Below are positions 23,894-35,860 of a DNA stretch of 64,000 bases, one piece after another; positions within the stretch are counted from its first letter, which is position 1, and each line of letters begins with the position of its first letter. The translations under genes were made by a program, and so were the position numbers. This stretch comes from Puccinellia tenuiflora. Its lineage: Eukaryota; Streptophyta; Magnoliopsida; Poales; Poaceae. Where the stretch lies: contig QRDG01000416.1 of NCBI GenBank assembly GCA_012064385.1, forward strand, positions 1 through 64,000, in the 5' to 3' direction. The notes below the pieces were generated by a model that was not told the DNA's origin, ran no database searches, and worked only from the letters and a program-made list of their open reading frames with translations.

Positions 23894-25402
23894 TGATATG
23901 TCTCAAACGTATCTATAATGTTTGAGTCATCCATGCTTGTTTTATATCATTGTCACATGTTTTTGCCATCTTGTTATATCATTTTAAGGCATTTTATTGG
24001 ACTAACCTATTGACAAGATGCCCAGTGCCAGTTCCCTGTTTTTGTGCTGATTTTGTTGCAGAAAGTTACTTCTGGAAATATTCTCGGAATTGGACGAAAA
24101 TTTACGGAGACTTTTTATTGAGGAAATAAGGACCGGAGCCAGAAGGGCGACCCCGGGAGGGACCCACAGGCCAGGGGCGGGTCCCACCCACGGGCCAGGG
24201 GAGGCCGCGGCCACAGGTCGCCCCTGCCCTGTGGGGCACCTCTCGGCCGCCTCCGACGCTTATAAAATCATCCCCGACGCAAAAACCCTAACCCCCGAAG
24301 GATTTTCCCAAATACGCAACAGAGCTCCGCCGCCATCGCCGACAAGTTTCGGGGGTCAGATTGATCCTGTTTCGGCACCCTGCCGGAGGGGGGATCGACC
24401 GCCGGAGCCATCTCCATCGACACCGCTGCTTCCCGCGATGAGGAGGGAGTAGTCCCTCACCGGGGCTGAGGCTTATACAAGTAGCTATGTGGTTATCTCT
24501 CTCTCCCATGATGTGATCTTCGTTGTGATCATGAGCTTTGTTAGTATAGTTGAATACATGATGTTTCCCTATGTTTAATGGATATGATTTTGCTCAAGTG
24601 ATGTTATTTAGTACAATTTCTGGAGTCACCGTTGTGATCACGGTATCTTGGTGACAGTGTGGGTGCCATGTGTGACTCTATGGATAATAGATTGGAAGGA
24701 TCTTCATCATGAGTTTGTTCTTTATTATTGTTGGATTGAATAGATCATGAGGTTTCTTGATGCTTGTGTTATTGAAGAAAGAGACTATTCAAGAAATATG
24801 TTGTGGTGTTTGTTAGTACTATCTTTGGATGTGGATAGTGACAGCATGAAGTGTCCATAGATGTGGAATACGAACTTTAAGGTGTGCTTTTCGTAGCCCT
24901 ACGCAATTCTCATCCTATTTGATCCACGAAAGAATGATCTCCGAGTAACGTCTACCATGCATGTGTTTTTGTGGAACTATTATGTGTTTAATTATGTTAA
25001 TGATATTGAGAGTAGTCACTAGTGAAAGTATGAAGCCTAGGCCTTGTTTCCAAGCATTGATACACCGTTTTTAGTCACTTTTGTCACTTGTTTGCTTGCT
25101 GCCATTTTTATTACAGAATTACAAAATCATCTTTTACCATCCATATCACTTGCATTTTACCATCTCTTCGCCGAACTAGTGCACCTATACAACTGACAAT
25201 TGTATTAGGTGTGTTGGGGACACAAGAGACTTCTTGTATCTTAATTGCAGGGTTGCTTGAGAGGGATATCTTTGACCTCTACCTCCCGTGGATTCGATAA
25301 ACCTTGGGTTACTCACTTAAGGAAAATTTGCCGCAGTCCTACAAACCTCTGCGCTTGGAGGACCAACAAGTCTACAAGAATAGAAGCGTGTAGTAGAAAT
25401 CA
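23894..25402 (+). mobile_element. Solo LTR (1509 bp) with TSD ATTGC
   Basis: The segment begins TGATATGTCTC and ends AAATCA, and is flanked by ATTGC at 23889-23893 and 25403-25407. It contains a GC-rich leader (24120-24450) with a CTTATAAAA box near 24260. The start and the ATTCTCGGAATTGGACGAAA segment recall a very common Triticeae gypsy-type LTR (Fatima/Sumaya-like; family from memory, not checked). A single LTR with intact TSD and no internal region indicates recombination between two former LTRs. Confidence 0.82.
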
Positions 25403-25407
25403 ATTGC

Positions 25408-27907
25408 TCAAGATAAGTAATAGGCACAACATATACAAGCACATGATAGGAACAAAACTAACACATGCAAGGGAGCAAGCAACTTTCAATGTATATGTGA
25501 ATTAAATACAAGTTACCGCAAGGAGGAAGCATGGGATATGAGATAGAGCAATAAATTCCAATTGAATTGGCTTGACAAAATATAATCATGAAGATCCCTT
25601 AATTATTCAAAAGTTTCCAAGTCTCCAATGTCCTCCAATAACACCTATTGATCAAGTTTGAGCTTGTTGGTCCCCAACTAAGTTGGGTCCTAAGAGGTTA
25701 GTCACAATAGGCTTGGCAACCCAAATGGTTCTTTTCTTGACACCACTTTGAGTTCCCACATACTTGGCAAACACATTGCCAACTCTATCCTTTCTAAGTG
25801 AATAAACATCATCAATTAAGATGGGATTGGATAGGGTACCGATGGTGCACGAAGAAGCAAAGTGACCCTTGCCACGGCAAAGGTAGCAACATCGACTCTT
25901 CTCTTTCTTCTTAATAGGCTCCTCAACTTGAGGAGCATTGACTTGAGTCTTCTTAGGAGGTGGCCTTTGTTCAACTCGTGGTTGAGCATGAGATTGAACA
26001 AGAGACCGCTTCCCTAGTTGCTTCTCACTAAGAGGCTTCTTCTTCATTGGGCAATCCCGAACATGGTGCCCTTCTAGCTTGCACTTGAAGCAAATGATCT
26101 TGGCCGGATTCTTGACTTGTGCTTGGCCCTTCTTCTTATCAATCTTGGACTTGTTCTTGTTGTTGGAGTTGAATCCAAGTCCACTCTTGTCATTGGGGGA
26201 TTGTTGCACACTCAACATGTTGTCAAGTGCACTCTTCCCTTCATGACGTTTTGTCAATTCTTTCTTCAAAGAAGCGACTTGGGCCTTGAGGTCTTTTATT
26301 TCCTCTATATGGTTAGTGGAAACAAAAGCACTAGAGGAAGTAGAAGCTTCATTGTTATAGCAACAAGACAAGGAAGGTAATTCATCACATGATGTACCAA
26401 CATTTTGAGTGGATGAACTACTAGGACTAGCACATGGCAATATAGCATTTTTAGTTAAAGTTGTGCTATTATCCACATGAGGCTCACAAGATGTTACCTT
26501 GGTATTGATAGCCTCATGAGCTAACTTTAGACTAGCATAGGATTCTAGAAGATCATCATTAGAGCTAGATAGCTTTTTATGACTTTCTTCCAACTTCCCA
26601 TACTTGCTAGTTAGCAACTCAAGTTGAGCCTTTAGCTCAACATTCTCCTTCAAAATAGATGCTTCAAAAGAAATGGAGTTAGTAGCATAAGCATCATTAA
26701 CATTAGGAATGGAAGAAGAAAACTTGGCAAGCTCTTCCTTAAAGCTAGCGTTTTCCTTTTTCGTGACTTTATATTTAGCATTAGCATGGTCACGTTCTTT
26801 AATGATTTTAGCAATTATTTCATTATTAAGCTCCTCAAAGGATTCGAGTTTCTCCTCAAGAGAAGCCCGAGTCACTTGCTCTTCCTCAAGGGCATCCTCT
26901 AACGATGCCTTTTCCATAGCATCCTCTCTTTCAATATTTCCTTTTTCTACAAGGCTTGCTTCCAAAGCCTTAATAGTAAGCCCACGCTCCATAAGAGTGC
27001 TCATGATTTCATGGAGGTTCTCACAAGCAATTTTATTCTTTGAAAGAGCCTTAAGAACCATTAGACCTTTCTCATGAAAGGAAGCATCATCATCATCATG
27101 TTCTTCATCATTTTTATTATTGTCATCATCATTACTATTTGAAGATTTAGCCATAAGGCAATAAGTGGTGGATGAAGATGAACAATTAATTAATGAACTA
27201 CTCAAGTTCACATCTTGTTCCATAGCGAATTGGGTTTCCTCTACATTATTATTCATACAAGAGTTAGAGGGAACACAAGCATTTTTATCATGGCAACAAG
27301 ATAAAGCAAACATATCATCAAGAGATTTATCCAAGCAATTTTTGGATGATATGCAAGGACTATCAACACTAGCATGTATGACATTTATAGTGCTATGTGT
27401 GTTTAGATCCAAAGATGAGGCATTGCAACAAGATAGAGATAAATGATCATCAATAATGAACTCAGTATCATTATTGCAACCTATCACTACTCACCATCAC
27501 ATTAGTTTATGGCTTACCACATTTTGGTGAAGTAGACGAAGATGAGAACTCATTACGCCCGAAGGTGGAGGGAGAACAATCATCCTCAATAGTCATGGAC
27601 TTGCCGTATTTATCTTGAAGCTTGGTCCAAAGCTCATGAGCGTTCCGGAGAGGCATGATTGACTCAAAAACTACAACACTCACAAATTTGCAAAACTCAT
27701 TAGAAGCTAGAGCATCTAGATATAAGTTTTTCGCATCCTCTAAAGTCATACTTTCGTAATCCTTTGAAGGAAAAAAACTATATCTAAGATACGCTCAATA
27801 TTGGGGTCCAATACCCGTAAGTAACTAAACATATGAGTTTTCCAAACATTAAAATTTGTGCCATCGAATATAAAAGTGGGATCGTGCACTAATTCTCTAA
27901 ACGACAT
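25408..27907 (-). pseudogene. Retrotransposon gag with two CCHC zinc knuckles and a long coiled coil, disrupted
   Basis: Gag packages element RNA in cytoplasmic particles. The N-terminal part begins MSFRELVHDPTFIFDGTNFN at 27907, followed by a copia-type gag signature ELWTKLQDKYG (27640-27600). A frameshift lies in a T-rich run near 27770, and a stop plus frame change occurs at about 27507. The remaining open frame (27487-25652, 611 codons, opening on a GTG rather than an ATG) has a serine/asparagine-rich start and a long glutamate/lysine-rich coiled coil (about residues 180-350). It also has zinc knuckles CFKCKLEGHHVRDC (about 466-479) and CYLCRGKGHFASSC (about 533-546). Both fit CX2CX4HX4C. 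No protease or polymerase follows. Confidence 0.82.
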
Positions 27908-27946
27908 CTTTACTCTCTAGGCGGTAAAGCCCAAAAGAGAGCCGAG

Positions 27947-27958
27947 GCTCTGATACCA
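27947..27958 (-). other. Primer-binding site of the outer element (tRNA-iMet)
   Basis: The minus strand reads TGGTATCAGAGC, complementary to the 3' end of initiator tRNA-Met, the usual primer for plant LTR elements. It lies two bases inside the 5' LTR, which fixes the element's orientation. Confidence 0.9.
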
Positions 27959-28840
27959 ATTGAAAGAACAAACGATGTTGCCTAGAGGGGGGTGAATAGG
28001 TGATTAAAACTTTTCCGGTTTAAGGCTTGATAATTGCGGAATAAAACTAGGTGTTTAAAATAACAAGCCAACAACCTAATATAGTAGGTTCACCTATGTG
28101 CACCAACAACTTATGCTAAGCAATATAACAACAAGGTGATAGCAATATATATGACATCTAGCACAAAGGCTATCACAATGTAAAGTGCATAAGTAAAGGG
28201 CTCGGGTATAGAGATAACCGAGGCACGCGGAGACGAGGATGTATTCCCGAGTTCCTTCTTGTTAAGGGAGTACGTCTCGTTGGAGGGGTGTGAGCTCGCC
28301 ACAAGAGGCCTACTCAAGATGCCACAAAAGGCCTCACCCTATTCTCCGATGAACTGCACCCAAGGGTTTGGTTCACCTTCCACTATCAGAATCCTTCAAG
28401 GCGGAATCCGGAGCCTTTACTACGTTCTTGGGGCACACACCCACAACTCAATCAGATCCTTCAGGCGGAATCCGGAACCAAATCTTGCCCGAAGCTTCAC
28501 AACTCGAAGTCTTCGCGACATCGCCAACCATCTAGGGTACACAATGCACCCAAGAGGCACAAGCTCTTGGGAAAACAATGCACCCAAGAGTAACAAGCTT
28601 CTCAACCTTCAACTTCCATGAATCTTCGTGGAGAGAGCAAACCGATGCACCAAATGCAATGGCAAGAACACACAAGGTGATCAAGTCCTTCACTCCAAAA
28701 TCCAACCAAAGCAACTAATGCTAGGGAGGGATTTGAGAGGAAGAACAAAGAGGAGAACCACAAAAGAACTCCAAGAACTAGATCCACTAGGTTCCCCTCA
28801 TTTAAAGGAGAAATTGATTGGTGCAAATGTAGATCTAGGT

Positions 28841-29053
28841 CTCCTCTCTTGTTTCCCTAAAGATGGGCAAGAATCATTGGAGGGATTGGGAGAGGGCAAG
28901 GTTTTCCAAGGTCAACAATGGTGGGAGAGAGAGTGAAAAACGTGCTGATCTAGGTTTCCTCTCTTGTTTCCCTAAAGATGGGCAAGAATCATTGGAGGGA
29001 TTGGGAGAGGGAAAGGTTTTCCAAGGTCAACAATGGTGGGAAAGAGAGTGAAA
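28841..29053. repeat. 103-bp tandem duplication in the outer 5' LTR
   Basis: The stretch from GATCTAGGTCTCCTCTC through GAGTGAAAAACGTGCTG is present twice in succession here (second copy from about 28947). It is present only once in the other LTR (19487-19590), so it arose after, or by error during, insertion. Confidence 0.8.
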
Positions 29054-29288
29054 AACGTGCTGCAGAAAACCCTTATTGATTTGGGGAAGAAGGGGGCCTT
29101 TTATAGGTCCCTCAAAAACTAGCCCTTGGAGGCAACTTAGACCGGAGATTTCGGTGTAAGAGCACCGGAAACTCCGGCCTGGGCCGGAGATTTCGTCCAG
29201 GATCCGGCCTCCTTCCGGACAGGGGTCCAGTGACGCGCCACACATGGGTCATCGGGGCAGACCGGAGATTCCGGTCCAGAGGGGCCGG

Positions 29289-32200
29289 TGTAACGCCCCG
29301 ACCCCGGAATTATACAGAGAGGCTATGAATCCGACACAACCATCAATGTATAAGACAATGATCGAGACTTGTGGAACAGAACTGGCACAAAGCATGACTC
29401 TACGACACAAAAGTATAGCAACTCATATAACGAGAAGAATACAAAAATTACAAGCAAAAGGATCATAGATCCAACAATTCAACAAGCGGAAGCGGGTAGT
29501 GTTGTCTAACAACAAGAAGCAAAATATGGCCTAAGAGGCCTACAATAAATATCATCCCAGCCAGCTTGTTCCACGGTCCCAAGCTGCCACCTGGGAACCC
29601 CAGACTAGTAGTCGACGTCAACGAAGAACCCACCTAGTTGCTCGGTGTCGTCCTCCTCTGAAATACAAAATCATAGAGGCAGCAAAGAGAAACTGTGTAC
29701 GACGTACTCGCAAGTTTAGTAGGGCGATATAGGCCCAATGACTGACGGAGGCTCTAAAGCTTTATATGTATTTCCTTTTGCATAAAGCTAGTTTTAAATA
29801 AACTGAAACATAAAGGACACATGACATTCGTCTACTCGGAGTATTTTTCATAAAGGGGGTAAGAGAGTAAAACATTTCATCTTCGGTTCTCAGCAAACCT
29901 ACTTGTAACCAACCACTCACATCTCCACTAAGGCACCCCCTCGAATCACCCTCGAGGAAATGAACCTTTATCACAAATTTATTATGCAACCTTTAGCTGC
30001 CATATCAATTAGGTTAATGTTATCTATGATCTTATATCCGTTCCCAAGTCGTCCATAACCGCGGACACGGCTTTTCGAAAAGATTAAACCCTGCAGGGGT
30101 GTACTAATTTACCCATCGGTACCGTCCGGCTCACCTAGTTGGCCCTCTTCCGGGGAAGGCCGGCGAGTGGGCGCGGTTAGACCTTTACATTGCATGAGGC
30201 TTACTCAAGGACCATCCGTGTGCGGAAGGACATGTTCAGCGCCTCCAACGCCCTGCCCCGCGGCCACATCCTAAACACCACCATCCTCGTTTCTTTTCCA
30301 CCCACACAACTCACGCGCAAATGGAAATAGCAAACTAGAGGACCCTTGACAAGCCCCTCACAACTTATTTGGTCAAAGGGGGTTCCATATGCCCCCACCT
30401 CCGGAAGCACGCTCAGTCTTGGTTCAAGAGGTAAAGAACTCACACCTAGGGGCTAGAGTGAGGCAAAACACCATCCCCGATGGCAACTCACCCAAGCCAT
30501 CTTAGCATTTTAATTAAGCATCATAATTATCCACCATGCCCGAATCATTCCATTAACATCAATAATTATGGAATTAAACAACGGGCATAACTAGTATTCA
30601 ACTAAGCATGGCTAAGCATAGCTAAGCATATTACTAATAACCATAAGCTGTAACCGGCCAACACATCAACACTAAGGTTCATAGGTAGGGGTACATGTGA
30701 TTGGCTCAGGGAAAAACATGCAACCATAGGATTCTCTATATTTTGACCGAAAGAGACATTTGAATCGCATGCAAATAATATGGTGGATAAAATAAGTTGA
30801 TAAACTCATAGGATGCTAGGATGCCAAGAAGGTTAGGTTATCTCTTGCCTTGCTGCCCAGTCGTGAAGTACTGCTCGTCGGGGTAAGTAGAGAGACCCTT
30901 GACTCCGGAATCTATCGATACCCAAAGAAAAACAAGGAACACATAAACCACAAGAACTCAAGATGCAATGCTCAAACACATGATGACATGTCCAATTGAT
31001 GCAAAGATATTTTCATTTAATTTAAATAGCAACATTAAATAGGGAGTCAAATAATTAGTGCAATTATTTGGAAACAACCCCATATTTATCTTAGTGGCCA
31101 CATTCTATATAAATTATCAAATTATTAGCGAAGTGGCTCAATTATGCATGAACATGACATGAATGGATAGGTTTCGTTCTTCCGATCATTTCGGTAATTT
31201 ATTTGTAATTTTCGGAGTACCGATGAATAAACAGCAATTTACATAAATAAATGAATTTAATTCATTTAACCCAATTATGAATAACATCAAATAAAAGTTT
31301 GTGATCATGATGTGATAAGTGCATGGTTTGATAGCATTTGACATGTTGATCACTTTAATATTTAATTCATAATTTTTGGACAATTATTCAAAAAGTCATG
31401 AATTTCCCAATTTGGGGTATTAAATAACCCATTTTAGGAATTCTTAAATAACAATAAATTTATTTAAACAAAAGGGCAAAATCATGTTACCAAAAGATAG
31501 GAAATATTTTTATAAACACTTTGGTATTTGATTTGCCAAGATTGGAGCATTTTTCAATTTGTTATGAATTATTTAAATTTCCAAATTAATTTCCAAATTT
31601 TCAGAAATTACTGTTGGGCCGGCCCACAGGTCGGCCCAGGCCGGTTTCAGGCCGGGACAGCTCCAGAGGGGGCCGGCCTCAGAGCCGGCCCAAACCGGGG
31701 TGCAGGCCGGGGCCATGCCCGAGAGAGCCGGCCTCATGACCGGCACAGGCCGGGGTGAAGGCCGGGCGTGCGGGCACGCGGGGTGGTCAAACGCCACGAC
31801 CGGCCAGCGCTCGACGGTGACCGCGGCGGTGGCCGAGGGTGACCGGCGACGAGGAGGGAAGGAAGAGGAGGGGGAGAGGCTAGTCAGCACGCGGTGCTCA
31901 CCCGGAACCGCATGGAGGGATTAGCGATGGCGCGGAGGGGCGGGCAGCGCCGGAATCGTCCCGGCGGACGGCGCGGCCGAGGCGGGGAGTCGTGGACGCG
32001 GCCGTCGGGTCCAGACGACCCCGTCTCGATTCCTCGCACGGGGAGGTCGAGGACGGCGCGGCGGAGGCGGTGGCGTGCTCGCACGGCTACGGGGGGGGGG
32101 GGGGGGGGTCGGAGGCGTCGGCGAGCTTGACGGAGGCGGGTCGGACGGTGAACGGAGGCGATGAAGAAATCGTGGTGGTGACGGCGACTCAGGCGACACG

Positions 32201-33205
32201 GCGACGATTACTGGCACCCGGGCGAAGACGGCGACGAGGCGGAGGGGAGGGTGCGCGTAGATCGGCTCGGAGAGCTCCCTAGAGGCGGCAATTCGGCGGC
32301 GGGCTCGAGCTGAAGCTCGGCCATGGTGCGGGAACGCACGAGAGAGAGGGAGGGCGAGAGTGGGGGAGTGACAGGTGAGAAACAGGGGAGAGAGCGGTAG
32401 TGCACGGGGTTCTCGTGCCCTCCAGGGAGCAGGTCGACCGGGGGGGCAGGGCGGCATGGGGTCACGGCCACGGCATGGCGCCAGTGATGGCCACGGCGGC
32501 CACGGTGAGGAAAGACAGGAATGGAGGAAAAATTTGTGAAACCCCCCCCCCTGGCAGATTTAATTTAACTGCAAAACGGTCCTACAGCAAACCTTGGCGA
32601 TTTAAATGGGGAACCAGGACATTCTTGTAAATTTCCATAAAATTCGTATAAGCTCCAATTGTCATTTAGAACCTCCTCAAAAAGTTTGGGCTTCACATAA
32701 GATGTTTAGTCTCACAATTAATTGTATTGTTGCAATATGTCATTTGTGATAAATTTCAAAATACAATTATTTGAAGCAGTTAAGTATCCCCTAAAATAAA
32801 GAAAATATTCATGGATGATCTCACAATAATATTGAGGCTCCCCATGAATTTAGTTTGAATTTTGGGGAAGTTTAACTTGGTTCCAAAAATATAAATTGAA
32901 TTGAACCAAATTGAATTCTCAATTTTATTGCTTTGTTGGACAAGAAATTGCCTTTGACAATTACTTATAAAATATATTATTAGAACTTCCGGCACAATTT
33001 GGAAATTCAAGAAATAATGTATTTTGCCAACTTGAGCCTTGCATTTAGTTTGGACATGTGAGGAAGGGTTTTGCTCCCTTTGTTTTTTTATTTCCAATTG
33101 TTGCTTTATTTATCATTAGGAATTTAAATGGATGCCATGATGCAATGCAAAACAAAAAGTGAAAATTTGGCCCATATTTTAGGGTACCAAATTGGGGCTG
33201 TTACA
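29289..33205 (-). repeat. 3' LTR of the LARD element (3917 bp)
   Basis: Runs from TGTAACGCCCCGACC to GGGGCTGTTACA on the plus strand. Contains a GC-rich block (31610-32560) with dense GGCCGG words, a G run of 18 at 32091-32108 and a C run of 10 at 32542-32551. The short open frames in this block are repeated in the other LTR and carry no known domain. Confidence 0.85.
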
Positions 33206-35860
33206 ACTCTACCCCCCTTACAGGAATCTCGTCCCGAGATTCTAGAGTAGGAAGAGGGATGAAGGAAACACACGACAACTCTTAACTTCAACGATCTACT
33301 CGATCCCACGATGATCTTCCTTGATGCATAACTTAAGATAGCAAGCATGACATGTCGAGGCGGCGGAAAGAACAGAAGATAGCTTACGGTGACGGACAAG
33401 AGGAATTTTGCCCACAACCATAAGCCATTGGAGAGAACTAGGAACGACTTGACCAAACAAAGGCCGAGCCGAGGATAGGACAACTGATCACTTGTTCAAG
33501 GCCACGACAACACTTCAACCACACCGAGGCGTAGAACGTAGAGATTTTAAGCACCACGAGGAGAAAAGACATCTTTTGGACCACACGCTGTTGCCATACC
33601 ACAGGTTTCCATAAGGTTGGAATCTCGGCCCTAACGGAACTGATGAATTGACCCAACGTCCGTGGGAGTGGGCAAAACCTCGATTTCACCGAGGTGAGAA
33701 GGATATGGCACTCGATCCACAATTAGATATAGAGGTAAAACCCCATAACGAGATAGTGTCACAAGATAGATGGAGTAGAAGGATGGGCTGATAGATAATT
33801 AGCAACTCCGTAGTGAGGTTCTCCTTGAGGTTCTAGATATCGCACTCCGGCTTCGGAAATAGCCTTCATTCATTCCTCAAGCGAAAGTCGTACTTGAGAT
33901 AGAGAATAGACCATACGGAAAACTACCAGGGTAAATTACACATTACCCTCAGGGATAGTGGTTGAGGTTAAAGGTTTGAGAGATTTCGTCAATAGGCCTT
34001 CCGGTGAGGTGCGTGGACCACAACACCGGACTTGTCGATTTACTAGTAGACTTAGGTCATGCTCTTGAGAAACTCCAAGCATCACTTTTGCTTGAGATTT
34101 GGATTTGGTTAGGCGTGAGGATAATTCAGACTTGACAAGTCCGAGGGAGGGTTTGCGAAAGTTAGCCACAAGGTGGGGTAACTAGATTTCCAAGACAAGG
34201 GCTATAGCGTCAAGCTCCAGAGCTAGAGCTAGATTGGGAATTCCATGGGGTCACGATTACTAAGGGAATATTGCACCAACATGTACTCCAATCACTGAAG
34301 CACAACTGAGTCCTGATTGGGAAACACCGGTAGGCTGATGAGATTTGACAACTTATTCTTTTTTAGGAACGACTCGGTCAGGGCGTGGTGTGCACACATG
34401 GCTTAATCAGCGAACGGGGGTAACAACCTACCAGCTCAATAATGCACGTATGCAAAGCCAACTTGTGATTTAACCCGGGGAGACAAGGCGAACTTCACTC
34501 GGATCCATAGCGACAAAAGTCACTGGTTGCGAGAGAAAGCTTGCCTTTCAAGAAAAAGATGTGGTCTTGGAAGTTTCGAAAAGAATCTAACTCGTTGACC
34601 GGAGGTGTGCATCTGAACGAAAGGACTTGGCAGCTCCGACAACTCAGCTCGATGCTATGACTACCAATCAGGCTAAGAGTGCCACCAAAGTCTTTGGATT
34701 TCAAAACAATATCAATTGCTAAGAATATCCGATTACCACAACGATATTCATCCTCAATACTCTCGAGCCTGAGAAACTCGGAGGTAGATGGATAAGGAAG
34801 GGTGAGAGCATCACTTCATCAAGCTCGTCATGAGACTAAGCACGACTTCTCGATATAAAAGAGTGTGACACTCCAAGGTGGAACGGAACAAAAGCTAGAC
34901 AAGCTCCTATTCCGCAATTTACAAAACTTTGACCTGACCGAAATATGGACGAGGTACCGGAGTTTGTTTCTCCTGACATCCCGAAGTGGAATGTCTTGAT
35001 GAACCACAAGGATAATCATGCATCAGAACACCCCAATGCAAGATAAACTTGATTGTCAACAGACTGATGGAGGTCGGACAACAGATTTAGGGCAAAGGCC
35101 GGCTAACAACAATTCCAGGATATTGTAGAAGCCCGTGTTAGCACTCTTCAGACAACTAGTGCCGAAAGGGTTTCATGAACGGATGTTAGTGGAGGAAAAC
35201 ACAAGCATTGATCAAAAGGCTCGCTAAGAGGAATCCCGTCATGATTCAGATGGTTCCCTGACAGCGGTCTAGATAAAGCTATTAACGAAGAAGAGCATTA
35301 TCGAGGAAACCAATTACGGCTGCAACCTCGAGTTTGAAGACCAACTTCAATTTCTGCCAACCTGATGTAGGGTTTAACCATTAGCACCAGGGCTCAACGG
35401 AAAAGATCTTGGGTTAAAGATCAGCTTCATGCACTGGGACCCAAAATAGCATAATACTCACAAGGGTGACAGCCCTCATGAATAATTACATCGGAGCCCT
35501 AGCACAATCCAGGACCTTCGGTTCAAGATCTTGGGCTAAAGCAAAGGAATATCTTGACGAACCATCATACTTCTTTTCTTCATGTTTTAGATTTGGCAGA
35601 GGAGTAAGGATAACCACTAACTAAAGATAGAACCCAACCCCGTGATCCTATAGATTTAGGAGTCGCCGACGATCAGAAAACCGTTAAAATCAAATAGAGG
35701 TAAGATGACACCGAGATCAGAGTGAGGTGGATAAGAAGTAAAAAGAATCCTAGGAGGGTTTCACAACTCATTTTTAGGTTAAAAATAATTTTCACGAACT
35801 AGACTCGACATCGACCAATAGAACGGGTTTCCTACAGGCAGTCCTGCTCTGATACCAACT
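33206..35860 (-). other. Interior of the LARD element, no coding capacity seen
   Basis: Begins with ACTCTACCCCCCTTA, the complement of a polypurine tract beside the 3' LTR. Only frames below about 120 codons occur, none recognisable. The remote ancestor may have been a gypsy polyprotein, but no motif survives that I can see. Confidence 0.65.
35846..35857 (-). other. Primer-binding site of the LARD element (tRNA-iMet)
   Basis: The minus strand reads TGGTATCAGAGC three bases inside the LTR at 35861, the same primer type as the outer element. Confidence 0.88.

Noticed and set aside
26709..27077. Plus-strand frame opposite gag
   Set aside because: Serine/phenylalanine-rich antisense shadow of the coiled-coil region.
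31573..32457. Repeated frames of 100-180 codons in the LARD LTRs
   Set aside because: Present in both LTRs, low-complexity, no motif; artefacts of GC-rich LTR sequence.
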